Assembly (NCBI RefSeq): GCF_028583425.1 | Contig: NC_072793.1 | Location: 62,315,028-62,379,027 of the forward strand | Source of the DNA: Eublepharis macularius | Taxonomy: Eukaryota > Chordata > Lepidosauria > Squamata > Eublepharidae | DNA: 64,000 nucleotides | Direction: 5' to 3' | Shown: piece after piece, positions 32,748 to 44,360 of the stretch | Numbering within the stretch: the first letter of the stretch is position 1 | How the letters are laid out: each line of letters begins with the position of its first letter | The notes under the pieces: generated by a model | The model's input: only the letters and a program-made list of their open reading frames with translations | Told to the model about the DNA's origin: nothing | The model's database searches: none | Program-made: the position numbers and the translations under genes

Positions 32748-34412
32748 GAGGGGTGGGGTAATGAGATACATCTCAGCTAGAAAGCCCTAGTAGTCCAGAT
32801 TGATTGGGAGTAATTTGAGTTAGAGTTCCTTTTTTCACCTTCCCTTTCACAACCTCCTTACTTTCTTTGTGGAATTATTGTCTGTGTCTAATGTTTTCTG
32901 TCGATATGTGTGGGACAGCCCTACCGCTCAGTCAGTAAAGGATGCTTAAGAAGGAACCAGGCTGTAAGAGTAATGAATTGAGCAGAAGGAACTACAGAGG
33001 AATGCTGTATATCTAAGAAGGTATTGGAGGAAGTGAAAGGTAAAGAAGCAAGATGTGCCTAGCCCTACTAGACTGCAGCTACTGGTGCTCACCATAGGAG
33101 ATAATGATTAACAGGTTTTTGTACGTGTAGAGATGGACAGAGGTATGTGCAAAGATGGGATGTGATAGAGAAATTGAAAGTTAAAGTTCGGGAGTACATT
33201 GTAACCCATATCCTACTAATCATGTACAATTTACCTTAAGACTGACCAAAATAGCAGTAACTTGATGAGTAAGGCACCATATTTAGTTCTCTAACAAACT
33301 GAGGCCATGTCATATCATTCATGAATGTGTTTGTGTGTTTATGTTGCTTTCTGTTATATTGTGAAGGCCCTTAAAGCCACCCCAAAGCAGGCAACCCACC
33401 TTTTTAAAGAGGCTTTTTCTTCCCCTTTTGTATTAAATCATTTTCCAGTATGTTTTTTAAAAAAAGCATTTTCTTTATCCTCCCCCCTTTTTTCTTTTTT
33501 TAAAAAATAGATGGGAGTGTTTGACCATGTCATTCTTCTAATCGCAAACATTTTTTTCTACCAGGGCTTTTTTTCAGCAGGAATGTGGTAGAATGCAATT
33601 CCAGCACCTCTCGAAAGTAATCATGTTTGTTGGCCCCGCCCCCAATCCCATTTCCCCCCTGTGGGCAGCCCAAGCACCTGGCTCTTTCGCAGCACACTGA
33701 GCCTCAGTGGTGGCAAAAACAGGAGCAGGCCCCGCACCCCAGTTTGCCAGGGAGGGGCTGCCCCTCCCTCCATGCAGCCAGAGCCCAAGCATTGTTTTTG
33801 GGGGGAGGGCTCGTACAAACTTGTGATGCGTCTCCCCCACACCAACACCATGATCCCTCAATCCCATACATACAATCTCATGAGCCATAAAAAGTTTGTT
33901 TTGATTCTGAAATTACTGTTACATATTTGACATTTCTGAGAAATGCCAGCCTTTGCTTTAATAACAACACCCAGCCTGAGACTCCTAAACATCTGTTAAC
34001 TATTTTGTAACCTTTTGATCACTAAAAAGGGATTATTTTATCAATGTATTTTTTTAAAATTCTAATAATCCAACGTGGCTGCAAAGATTAGGTCAAGTTA
34101 ATTTAAAGCTTTATTTTTCTGGCCATTTTCAAAACAAAATCATGAACTGCCCCACAAGATCAATTTCTCTTGCAAGTTTATAGTCAATAGACAAGATGAC
34201 CAGGTGGCTTAACTGTTCTTGCCCCATTGTTAGAACACCTGCAGTTTTTGATGAATGCTAGCTTGCTGAAACTTCTTCCAGCTTCTTCCACCATCACTGG
34301 CGGTGTGCAAAGAATTAGTGTGGCTACACACATTTCACTGGAAATTTTTGTTCCCTTTCTTTTACTTTGTTGAGTTTCTGACAGTCTGATTTGTGCTTAT
34401 AGCCACCACCTT
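32748..34412. other. Intergenic sequence with one DNA-element remnant
   Basis: 33562-33880 begins CCAGGGCTTTTTTTCAGCAG and continues GAATGCAATTCCAGCACCTC, a sequence type I recall as a repetitive DNA element in squamates. It is GC-rich and its overlapping open frames are not genes. The remainder is AT-rich and unassigned. Confidence 0.45.
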
Positions 34413-35126
34413 GGGTTGCCAGGTCCCTACATCCTCCTGGAAAGGGGGGGGGGGTGCCTTCTGTATGTGAGATCGTCTGCCACTAGCATGCACTTGGGGA
34501 ACACGCATGGCATGCACACTCCCAGTGGACATGACAATGTCACTTCCGGAAATGACGTTGCGCCAGCCACAGGAAGTGCTCCTGTGCTCATTGCGGGCTA
34601 ATTTTGGCCTAAACAAAGCGTAGGAGCACTCCCATGGCCAGTGCAATGGCATATGTACCAGAAGTGACATCGTTGCATCCATGGAGTGCATGCGCCACAC
34701 ATGTTCCCAGGTCGCCTGCTGGTGGTGAGCGATCTCCGGGTGGCCAAAAACTTCCCACTGGTTACCAGCGACCAGTGGGCAAGCAGATAAACTGCTGGAA
34801 GATTCCCTACCACCACCAGGGGTCCCAGGTGCCCACTGGTGGTGGGTAAACTCCCAGCAGTTTGCCCCTCTGCCCACTGATTGCTGGCGATCAGCTGGAG
34901 ATGGCAAGCCACTTCATGATCACCAGTCACAAGCAACCCAGGAAAGGTGTGTTATGTGTGCTCCCAGCCAGGTGTGATGATGTCACTTCCAGAAGTGGCA
35001 TCATCACACTGGCCCCAGAAGTGCTCCCGTGCTGCCACTTCCAGAAGTGACGTCACCATGCCCACTGGAGAGCAGACACAGGGGAAAAGAAGCCCAGTAA
35101 GTTCTGTCCCTGCTTCCTGCAACCCT
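34413..35126. mobile_element. Large TIR DNA element with several ETS/CRE-like modules, 0.7 kb
   Basis: Left end GGGTTGCCAGGTCCC; right end CTGCAACCCT. Modules: AATGTCACTTCCGGAAATGA (34536-34555), CAGAAGTGACAT (34659-34670), GATGTCACTTCCAGAAGTGG (34979-34998) and CCACTTCCAGAAGTGACGTC (35035-35054). The middle has CCCACTGGTTACCAGCGACC-type blocks. The 181-codon minus-strand open frame across the element has no domain and is an artefact of non-coding, GC-rich text. Confidence 0.65.
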
Positions 35127-35936
35127 AATGGCAGTGTGAGTGTTGTGACAATTAGCCACTTACTCGCATATGTTTAGGGCCTGCAAATCCTACCAGAAGA
35201 AGTAGCAGCACTTGCTTATGGTCTTATGGTGCTTTGCTTTGTTCTTCCCACCAGGTGACTCTCCCTCCTCCCTATGAAAAGGAACTCTGGGACTAGTAGT
35301 TCTTGAGATGATAGACCCAGGAGGCCCAGCAGTTCACCATGTTGCTTGAGACTGCTGCTCTAACACCACTTCTGATTGGCTCCAGCAAATCTCACAAAAT
35401 CAGGACAATAGATACATAATACAAGGAAATAAGCTTCTATGAATATCCTTAGGCATGATCTAGTTTATCCTCAATTTGAAGAAGTGAGCTATGTTAGTCT
35501 TATAGGTGCTACTGGACTCTTGCTCTTTTTTCCTTATGGTAATGGAGATTGCAGCCTGGGCTGGACCCCTCCGAAACCCCAGTAAAATATATCCTTCCCC
35601 CATGTGGGGGCCCTGCATTCGGTGGTTCTGACTTGAATTGGGGTCCTGTATGCCTGTTACTGAGTGTTCTATATGCAACTCCTTTGTTGGGTTTAGCTTG
35701 AGATGTTATTGCATTGACGTGGTAGAATCCTTATATGAAATGAGTATAATTTTACTGTTCCATCCTCAGTGTTCATTCATTTGATGAATTAACAATGGAC
35801 TAAGATGAACCTATAATTCATGTCTTGTATGGAAACCCAGGTAAAATCAGCTCAAGCCAATTACCTAATCCTGCATGGCAAGATTTCCCCCCACCCTTCC
35901 CCGGTTCTGCCCTTTCTGAGGCAGTGCACAGTCTTG
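35127..35936. other. Intergenic sequence with repeat fragment
   Basis: 35470-35530 (TTGAAGAAGTGAGCTATG, then TTAGTCTTATAGGTGCTACT) matches part of the 22772-22850 family. A run of C/T lies at 35885-35903. No gene is supported. Confidence 0.5.
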
Positions 35937-36801
35937 AATCCACATTCACCCATTACCCGCATGTTTATCAGATATCTTCCGTTTGCCTCCAATCCACGAT
36001 TTTTTCCTCTTCGTTCACATTCCTGCTTCCAATCCGTCTTTCTCGCGCGTCCCTCCGGTCACACGGCCGCTCGAAAACCGCTTTTTTGGGCGGGATCTTT
36101 TTTTCCCGCCCATTTTTAAAAATTTTTTGAGCGCACTTTTCCGTTATTTCGATCTTGCCTTATAAAGAAACATCATTGAAGATAATGATGCCTCTCTTTC
36201 CCCCACTGACAGCACTGATGGCTCTCTCCTGTTTCTTTTTTGGAAATTTGGAAGCACGTGGGAAGCTTTTGTGGGCATTTCCTATGCAGGACAGTTCAGT
36301 GCCTGAATTTTACTGAAGTTTCACTTCCTTGGAGTGTCATTATTTCGATATTTCATAATTTTGATATTACAGTAATATAAAATAAAAAAAATAAAAAACA
36401 GTTAAAAAGGAAGTTTTGCGAGTCCGTTCTGAGGATGGATTCACCCCAAAATGATTTTTCAAACTACCAGATTTGATTCAGAAACAGCATAATCAATAAA
36501 TCCAATGCTATGAAGTCAAAAACAGTCTTTTGCAGACTACGGAGCACTTGCAAGTTGAATCAGCCAATAGGAACCCTCAGAACGGCCGGAGAAACAGGAA
36601 GGGGGGTGGTTTTAAAAAAAACCGCGTAAATTGCGCATTGGCCCGTTCACGGCCACCGTGAAACTCCCGTTGAAAACCTGTGACCACATATTCGGGAGAA
36701 ATGCGAATGAAATGCATCTGTTTAATGAGGTAATGTGACCGGCACTCGGGATTGCGTGGGGAATGCGGGGAACATGCGACTTAGAATGAGTAATGTGGAT
36801 T
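35937..36801. mobile_element. TIR DNA element, ~865 bp, 'AATCCACATT' ends
   Basis: AATCCACATTCACCCATT at the left is inverted at the right as AATGAGTAATGTGGATT, with CGCATGTT extending the arms unevenly. The interior is locally CpG-rich (CTCGCGCGTCCCTCCGG near 36041 and AACGGCCGGAG near 36581), with an AT-rich centre. No transposase reading frame. The target duplication is unclear. Superfamily not assigned. Confidence 0.5.
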
Positions 36802-39240
36802 TGACCTATATCAGGACAAAGTGGGACAGTCATCTTTTGGAATCAATGATGTAATGTTCCACCCCCATTTCAACTCTGGAAATCCTCCAGGCTAAGAATG
36901 GGAGATATAGCAAAACTCTGATGACATAAGAAGCTAGATATACTCATAGCCTGGTCAGTTTTCTTTTGGCTTGGAAAGAATCTGTCCTTCCTTTTAAAAA
37001 CACACTTTTTATAAAAGATTATGAGATCATGTAATTGTATCCTCAACTGTCTTGGATTACGTATGGAGAAATTATATTCCAGTCATTGTGTGTGCCCTTT
37101 ACAAAGGAATTAGTTGGGGCTTGATCCTGAGTCTGACTAAATCTAAAAGGGATGTGTTGAAGTTACCTGGCCTTTTCTCTGACAGCTTTTCTTGAAAATG
37201 AATTTTAAAACTTAGAGATTGTCATTATCATCGGTTTTGTTTTAATTTTTTAAATAATATCACTAACTTGTGGAGCTCTTTACAGTGCCATTTATTTATT
37301 TATTTATTTATTTATTTATATGGATGTTCTGCTTATGTGGCCTGTCTGTTGCTCAAGTAAATGTTTCAAACATCGTGTCAGTCCAGGACCCTTTTTATTT
37401 GATGTTATCTAAAGGGCCAGCTATAATAGTTATAAGCTCAATGGATGACCATTATGGTTGACTGCATTACATAGAAGCAAAGAGGCTGACCTGTAGGTCC
37501 GTGGTTAGAATTTTGTCTTTGTAATAAATTCACTTGCTGCCCTCACGTAAGCCATTATCTCCAATCTCCATTCTGTAAAATGGGAATTATAATGCTCACT
37601 TATTTCACTTGGCTGTTATAAGGATTATTTGTGAAGAGTGCTATGAAATGCTATAGAATTGATAATGGTAGTGGTGTCAGTGGCAGCAATAATTTATAAT
37701 CACTGTGACACTGTTGGAGATGTGAACTCCCGTGGTGGATTTCCCCCTCCCCACCTTTCCTGGCCTTCAGATCTCTAAGAGCCATTCATGAATCAATCCG
37801 CTGAAATCCAGTCATTACAGATGAGCAGCGACACACATTTTAGTAGGCTCAAGCTCACTCGCCTTTGCAGACTGGTATTCAATCTGCATAACATTAGCCA
37901 AAAGTCCTGTTGTTAGGTTAACTTTTACTCAATATTGGAAACAAACAACGGTTGCATTCAAGAATGAATAGATAAAAGTAAATTGGGTAAATTGTTATTC
38001 CGTATTTCCTCCACATCCAAGTGAATGAAGAGTGGAATGTGGATGGTTGAATATGAAGAGAAAGGAAGAAGACTGAAGAGATATTCTTTTCTTCTGGGCA
38101 CACTGAGCGCACACCAGTAATCTTACTGTCTTTATGGGATTGGGACAGCTGAAAATTGTCACACATTCCATTAACTGGATCTGATTCCAACAGTGATTGG
38201 AAGCCAGGGAGTCTCAGTAAAAGAGCTCAATAGCCCCACATCCCCTGCACTGGGCCAAATATTCTGGGTTACATAGCTGAGATCCTCGTGATGAAACTTA
38301 ATACTGAAATGGATCAAGCTCTGCTCACCCCATAGTATTAACATCCTCATGTTCGGACAAACTTGGTATGCTCAGCAAATGCTTAGAGAGAGCCAAGGTA
38401 AGCTGTTAACCATATCAGCTCTACTTGATCTAGGTAGGACAGTGGGAGAACGGGAATCAGGGACATGCTAAGCCAACTTGGCCTACAAATGCTGCAGGAT
38501 CTATTCTTGGTTTTGGAAACCAACACAGGGCAAATATGATGTCATCCATATTATTGTTTTAGTACTTGTTAACAACATAATATTCATCCTGAAAATTTCC
38601 AAAGATCTCTGTTATGTTATCTTCTCTTTTAACCCAAAGTACCACATGTATCTCATAAGGTTTATATTTTAATCATTATTCATATTTGCAGTTCCCAAGT
38701 AATCATGAAGAGCAGTTATATTCCAATGGATGGATGGGGTCTCAGGTGCTTCACTAACGAGTTGGGTGTCAGGGTCTCTTTTGAGGCTCATGTTCTTAAC
38801 CAGAGTTACGCCATGTTTAAGTTGCAGTTGTTAAGCTTTTTCTCCCTCCAGGTCCAGATGTTGTTTTGACCGCATTTTCCATGGGAGAGAATACTTCTTA
38901 TCTGTCTCTTCAGCCAAAGACCTTGGCAGTCCGGGCCTTCCCACGTCCAAGTTCTCAGCATACAGAACTTTGGGGGGAGGCTGGGAATGAGGGGTTTGAT
39001 GTATTACTAGTTTCGTTTTGTATCTCATTCTCAACAATGCCTTGGTTCAGTCAAGTCTTCTTTAGGCCTTGAAATATGGACACTTGTATCAGAGCCTAGT
39101 CTTTCAATAAACCTTTTGAAATCAAGAAACTTGTGCTTCTTGCAGAAGGGGGAGACGAACTCTAGATAACAGGGATTCCATAGTCTGACATTGGGGATCA
39201 TAAACTTCATCACCATTTTTGCCTCATATATTATCTCCTG
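36802..39240. other. Unassigned intergenic sequence
   Basis: A (TTTA)n microsatellite is at 37291-37319. No coding or RNA feature. One candidate conserved block is listed separately. Confidence 0.5.
37660..37910. promoter_or_regulatory. Candidate conserved noncoding element
   Basis: Non-repetitive, with no open frame of note. CATTCATGAATCAATCCGCT, then CAGTCATTACAGATGAGCAG hold homeodomain- and PBX-like cores (TGAATCAATC). It is called on texture only. Confidence 0.25.
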
Positions 39241-39489
39241 CTTTAAATATGTACTCCTATGTACAACCATCGCTCCATGCTGTCTGTTAGTCCTAGAATT
39301 GATTATGTTTTGCTTCAGTATCTCTACTATGGCTTGGATCCTTGCTAATGCTATGTCTTTAAACTTGTATATGTTTACCTTACTTGATACTAACTTGTAT
39401 ATGTTTACCTTACTTGATACTAACTGTATTAACCTCATACTGTGTAATCTGCCTTGAGTCTCAGTGAGAAAGGTGGACTATAAATGACG

Positions 39490-39524
<35 letters not shown>

Positions 39525-39525
39525 A
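39241..39525 (+). mobile_element. LINE 3' tail with internal 30-bp tandem duplication
   Basis: Same family as 20887-21139. A 30-bp unit, starting ACTTGTATATGTTTACCTTA, is present twice in tandem (39362-39391 and 39392-39421), which the 20.9-kb copy lacks. Ends in an (AAAT)n run (39491-39525). 5'-truncated. Confidence 0.8.
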
Positions 39526-39798
39526 ATGTCCATACTTTGCATAGGGAAGATTTAAATGCTTGTCAGGTCCCAATAGCACCTATATTCCCAAATCCAGAAA
39601 TAGTGAACTCTAGAATATAGTTTATAAACTCATGGGAGGACAAACATATCCTTAGGAACACTAACCTACTTTTTTCTGCCCCCTTGTCTTCAGTTTCCCC
39701 TCCTTTCCTCACCCGTGCAGCCTATCTCTGGGAAAACTCTGCATAGTTCCAGCCACTGGATTGTGCCCAGTTCTGTGGTGCTGGCCTAGTTTCCCCAA

Positions 39799-40037
39799 TA
39801 GGGTTGCCATCCTCCAGGTAGTGGCTGGAGATCTCCCAGAATTACAACTGGTCTCCAGGCCACAGAGATCAGTTCACCTGGAGAAAATGGCTCATTTGGA
39901 AGGTGGACTGTATGGACTTATGCCATGCCATGCCATGCCAAGGTCCCTTCCCTCTCCAAACACCACTTTCTCCAGGTTTCTCCAGGTTTCACCCCCCAGA
40001 TCTCCAGGAATTTCCCAACTTGGAGCTGGCAACCCTA
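39799..40037. mobile_element. Short TIR DNA element, 'TGCCA' family
   Basis: Ends TAGGGTTGCCATCCTCCAGG and GAGCTGGCAACCCTA. It has a local CATGC expansion near 39921-39942 and a doubled TTTCTCCAGG near 39968-39989. Orientation as in 31324-31541. Confidence 0.8.
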
Positions 40038-40247
40038 TTCCCCAACCTCCAGGTGAGGTCTGGAGATCTCCTGGAATTCCAACTTATCTCCAGACAACAA
40101 AGATCAGTACTCCTGGAAGAAAATGGCTGCTTTGGAGGGTGGAGTCCATATCAGTATAACTTACTGTGGTCTTTCCCCAAATCCCACCTTTCTCAGACTC
40201 CATTCCCAAATCTCCAGAAATGTTGCAAACCAGAGTTGGCAATGCTA
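40038..40247. mobile_element. Second, older 'TGCCA' family element abutting the first
   Basis: CCAACCTCCAGGTGAGGTCT, GGAGATCTCCTGGAATTCC, AAATGGCTGCTTTGGAGGG and GAGTTGGCAATGCTAG follow the family order in the same orientation, directly next to 39799-40037. More diverged than its neighbour. Confidence 0.7.
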
Positions 40248-40282
40248 GCTAGGCCTGGCTTCAATGAGTTCTCCCTCAAAGG

Positions 40283-40595
40283 TAGAGTTGCAGGTCCCCT
40301 GGAGCCCAAAGTGGAGAGGGGGGGTGTCATGGGGGTGTGCACATGGTAAACATCTCACACCCTCCGGTGCTCATCCTTGTTGCACTGGGAATGATGTCAT
40401 TTCCACCACAACAAGGAAGTGAAGGCCCTTGTGTGCAGCTGATTTTGTGAAAGTAATCAAATCAGCACCGCACAGGGGCCTTCACTTCTTTGGGTTCATT
40501 CCTCATGTCCCCCCCCCCCCCGCTGCTGGCCAGGTGAGGTGGGGGAGGCTGGGAGTGGAGCATGACCTGCTCCCATCAGGGGATTGGTAACCCTA
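40283..40595. mobile_element. TIR DNA element, ETS/CRE-module subfamily
   Basis: Ends TAGAGTTGCAGGTCCCC and GGGGATTGGTAACCCTA. It contains GATGTCATTTCC...GGAAGTG (40393-40421), a diverged module, and a C-run at 40509-40521. Confidence 0.65.
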
Positions 40596-40734
40596 AAGAC
40601 CAAAACAGACATGGAAAGCCCCACCCCCACATTTTACTTATAGAAGCCAAGGCTGGAAAACTGCAGTACTGTTATGGTTTTCCAGTAAACACCAGTGAGG
40701 GCATTCATTTCTTAAAGCTACATGTGCTGCTTCT

Positions 40735-40910
40735 GTCATTTTGGAGTTTTAATCCCCCCAATGATTTGGGTTTTTTTTTAGATTTCAGATTTTTCTGCAA
40801 ACCTAGGGCTTTTCTCAGGTTTGTAGAAAAATCTGTCTTGTCTATTCATACCTCCTGTCTGCAGATGTAAGTAACCACAGATTTGGCCATGATGAGAATT
40901 AGAATTTGTT
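40735..40910 (+). repeat. Fold-back repeat, third copy
   Basis: GTGCTGCTTCTGTCATTTTG, then CAGATTTTTCTGCAAACCTA inverted later as CAGGTTTGTAGAAAAATCTG, then TTTGGCCATGATGAGAATTA. Same order as 6608-6760 and 61495-61690. Confidence 0.75.
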
Positions 40911-41420
40911 CATTTGAGAATTCATTTGTTCTGCTATTTTACCAAGATATTTTTACAGTTTTGACAGATATACATGCTTTACTTACTAAATCACATCTCT
41001 CTGTAAGTTACTAGTTCTAGATGGATGAAAGAGTTGGTTAGCGTAGAATGGCAAAAGATAAACAGGAAAGAAATTACGATGTGCCAGGTGCCCACTTTCG
41101 TATATCACTATATTTTAAACATTATGTTAAGCAGAAAAAGAGGGATATTCCTTATTTCAGACCATCTATGGGGAACAGAATTAGAGTCTAGAAGATGGCT
41201 CTTTTGTGGATTTTTAAAGGGTGAATACCAACCATGGGTGGTTTCAGGGTGGTATCTGTTTTAGAACGCTGCTGTTTTACTGCAGACCAACAGAATTTTG
41301 GTTTTTTTTACTGCAAACTTGGTCTGCACTGCAGTAAAACAGCCAAGTTCTAGTCCAGGGGCACCCTGAAGATGAATGGAGTTTGACTCTTGGAAGCTCA
41401 AACCATGAAAATCTTTGTTA
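40911..41420. other. Unassigned sequence with an imperfect palindrome
   Basis: 41267-41346: GCTGCTGTTTTACTGCAGAC is inverted as CTGCACTGCAGTAAAACAGC around TTTTGGTTTTTTTTACTG. Possibly a small MITE. No gene. Confidence 0.45.
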
Positions 41421-41741
41421 TGTAGTGAGCTAGCGTCAGCTATAGTTGGGCTCCTCAGGTCTGCAGGCTTATTGGTTAGTAGCATTAGCAGCAGCCAATT
41501 GGTCCTACTGAATAAGGACCAATCGCTGCCTTGTAAATATGTTGTGCTGTATTCAGTGTATGCAAATGAAGGATCCTAGTTGCATGTGTTCTCATTGGGT
41601 GTTGCTGAAAAGGGGCATGTTATTGATGTGTATATATTGGCTCCATCGAGAGCGTGTGTGTGTGTTCTCTTGCCTGCAATAAAGATGTTCTTGTGAGCTG
41701 AAATCACTGCCTGGCTGAGATCACTATGAGCCGAATTCACA
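41421..41741 (+). mobile_element. Candidate fossil solo LTR
   Basis: A roughly 0.32-kb module runs from TGTAGTGAGC to GAATTCACA. It has CCAAT-type boxes (GCCAATTGG, GACCAATCG), a TATA-like TATATATT at 41631-41638 and AATAAA at 41679-41684, about 50 bases downstream. This is the layout of a short LTR with a very short R region. No flanking retroviral genes and no sure target duplication. Family not assigned; looks solo and old. Confidence 0.35.
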
Positions 41742-42357
41742 GAATTTAATAATCTTGTTGGCCTTTAAGTTGCTACTGAACTTGAATCTTGCTGTTCAGC
41801 TACAGGTGGGAGAGTGAATCCTTTCACCATGCACTATTTTTTCTGCTTCAGTCATAGATCTGGAGCTGTTCTTTGCCCTGCAGAGGAAACAAATAGACAA
41901 AAGCATTGAAATTGATCTCCAATCCACTCTAGCAGCTGCTGTGCAATTCCTTTAAAAAAAAAAAAGCTGGAGATTTGTTCTTGAACCTCCTGACATCATG
42001 TCTAGTTTGGCTTTGTAGGGATAGCCCATGTCTAGGTTCACAGATGCTCCCACTTCCTAGTACAACATATCCCAAACCCTCAGAGACCTGGTTTCCAATA
42101 CTTATTCAGATGAAGATCTTCCAAGGTTTATTAATAAATAAATTATCTATTTTAAAAGAAAATATGAACCAGTAATTGACGAGGTACAAAAGAGGAAGAA
42201 TTATTCTAGAAATTACCTCAAAGCTTAAATAAGATAATTGACCAAGAAAAGTATTCTCGGAATTTTCTTCTAAAGAATTTTGCAAATATGAATCCCTTAA
42301 GGAACAAATACATTAGAAATACAAAGAAAAGATTTAAAAACTCACTTGGCCACAACA
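41742..42357. other. Unassigned AT-rich sequence
   Basis: CTTGTTGGCCTTTAAGTTGC (about 41752) resembles a piece of the 22772-22850 repeat family. Poly-A at 41955-41966. No gene. Confidence 0.45.
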
Positions 42358-43005
42358 ATTTTATTTATCTGTTTACATTATTTATCGGCCACCTTTCTTC
42401 TGGAGACTCAAGGCAGAATTTACACAGTGTAAGTCTATACAATAATGGTTGGGACATTCAATGAACAACGCAAAGGAGTATGGATTACAGAAATTTGAAA
42501 ACAAGCAGAAATCTGATACAGAGTTGAAACAAAGTATAGACATGACATATTAAATAATACAGAAGCTACCAGTAGGAGCATACTTACAGCAATGGATGTA
42601 CGCAGTAGTATAGTCCACAGCCCCTGTCCCTTTACCAAAGTATGTCTCTGAATCAGAACAGCCCCCCTAGTTGTGTAAAAAATCCTTCCAGAATAATTCA
42701 GTCTTGCATAGTTTTCAGAAAGAAAGGGGAATGGACCCCTCCTAACTCCATCAGGCAGGCCACTCCATAAAGTGGGTGCTAGAACAGACAACACATGTAT
42801 ATGCATAGTTGTTGATTTTGCCCATTTGCAGGGCAGTGCCTGCAAAAGGCCCTGTTCAGATGAGTGATTTTGCCATGGCAGAGCACAGGGAGAGAAGCAG
42901 TCCTGTAGCTATGAGGGACCGAGGCCATGAAAGGCTTTGTATGAGTGGAGACAGCTTATTTCTGTATTTCAAATTAGCAAACAGAAATGATCGTAGTATA
43001 AAAAA
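42358..43005 (-). mobile_element. LINE 3' region, antisense
   Basis: On the minus strand the sequence ends CCTTGAGTCTCCAGAAGAAA, GGTGGCCGATAAATAATG, then AAATAAA: a LINE tail like that at 39.5 kb. Upstream it has GGGCCTTTTGCAGGCACTGC and GGAGTGGCCTGCCTGATGG. The 136-codon minus-strand open frame inside is probably a LINE-derived remnant, not a host gene. Confidence 0.6.
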
Positions 43006-44169
43006 CTGATTCTGCCCCAAGAAATTTGAAATAGCCAGTCTTTCCACCCTGAAAAACAATCCCTACCTCCATTTCCAAGACCACTTTCTTCCTCCAAAAT
43101 TGTTCTCTGTGGCATGCTCAATTTCCAGCGTTTAAAAACATTAAAATAGCTTTCCTCGTGACATCTGTGAAAGGCCCAATGTGCTAAGTACTAAAACTAA
43201 AAAAGTTTTATTGCACAGTCATGCCTGATGTCACAATCTGCTCAGCAATTTGGCCAGTTGGGGAGGCTTCTTGCTTTGTACAAGTGGACCATAAAACTTT
43301 GCAGACATAATCTGCAGTTCCTCAATAAGAAAGAACATTCTTTTAACAGTGGAAAAATTAGACTTAGCCAATGAAAACCAATGCTATTTTAAATGCAGGC
43401 TAGCCATGTCACCTAATAAAATATTCAACATCCTTAGAACCACGAGGACTTCATGAACCTTTGTGGCAACTCCTGGCCACTCTTTCTGCTGAATATTATG
43501 GATGTAATCTGTCTTGATTGTGATGATAGAGCGTGCAATTGCAGCAACATTAAATGAATTTCAGTTTGGAATAAAAATCTGAGATCTATTGGAAGGCTTT
43601 GAAGTGTGATGTTTATGACAGGCCTAATATGTTATGGCTAGCACAGGAACATGAACATTCTTGTCCATATGTCATTAGGAGGTCATTTGGGGAGTTTTGG
43701 TTGCAGCGGCACCAAATTTAATTTCCTTTGAGGGGACAGCATTGCAGACAAGAGAGTGCTGGCAAATCAGCATGTCTTTGTTATTTTTCTTTATTCACAC
43801 ATACACAAATAGGGGGCAGGAGGGAGCAACGAGGCACTTACTTGCATGAGGTAGTTACCCCACTACCTTACGTCAGATCTTGGAGAGAGAGAGAGATGGA
43901 CAGAGACTTGTGTGGAAGGCATTCCTTTGGAAACAGACACATGGACACCAAGAGTATTTTTGTCTATTTCAAAGTAATGCTCTAACCACTAAACTACAGA
44001 ACCGTATAGAAATGGTTGTTCTCTTCCTCAGTCTCTTTCTTACAGGATGACAGACTCCTGACTGAAGAGAAGTCAGAAGTCACTAATCTGTTTGTCCTTC
44101 ATATTGTAAAATTTTAAGTGGGCATTGATCCAACTATTGTAACATCTCTATTCAAAGATGTACATCAAG
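43006..44169. other. Unassigned intergenic sequence
   Basis: A short GAGA run is at 43886-43896. No supported feature. Confidence 0.5.
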
Positions 44170-44360
44170 AAGTGACGTCTGACACAGGTTGGACACTCGT
44201 CAGCTTCCCTCAAGTTTTGATGGGAAATGTAGGCATCCTGGTCTTGCAGCTGTAATGGAGAGCCAAGCTGTAAAACCTGGACGCCTACATTTCCCATCAA
44301 AACTTGAGGGAAGCTGACGAGTGTCCAACCTGTGTAAGTCGTCACTTGTAGCTTGGCTCT
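44170..44360. mobile_element. Fold-back element, 'GCCAAGCTAC' family, left end clipped
   Basis: The arms match 32544-32747 (GACACAGGTTGGACACTCGT, CTCAAGTTTTGATGGGAAAT) and the spacer is the same. The first bases of the left arm are missing; the right arm is complete to TGTAGCTTGGCTCT. Confidence 0.82.

Noticed and set aside
34362-34907. 181-codon minus-strand open frame, the longest in the window
   Set aside because: It runs through a GC-rich TIR element, overlaps open frames on both strands, has repeated motif translations and no domain.
37291-39525. Origin or scaffold/matrix attachment from (TTTA)n and (AAAT)n runs
   Set aside because: One is a simple microsatellite and the other is the tail of a LINE; nothing further supports an origin.
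42435-42845. 136-codon minus-strand frame
   Set aside because: It lies inside an antisense LINE 3' region ending in a typical LINE tail.
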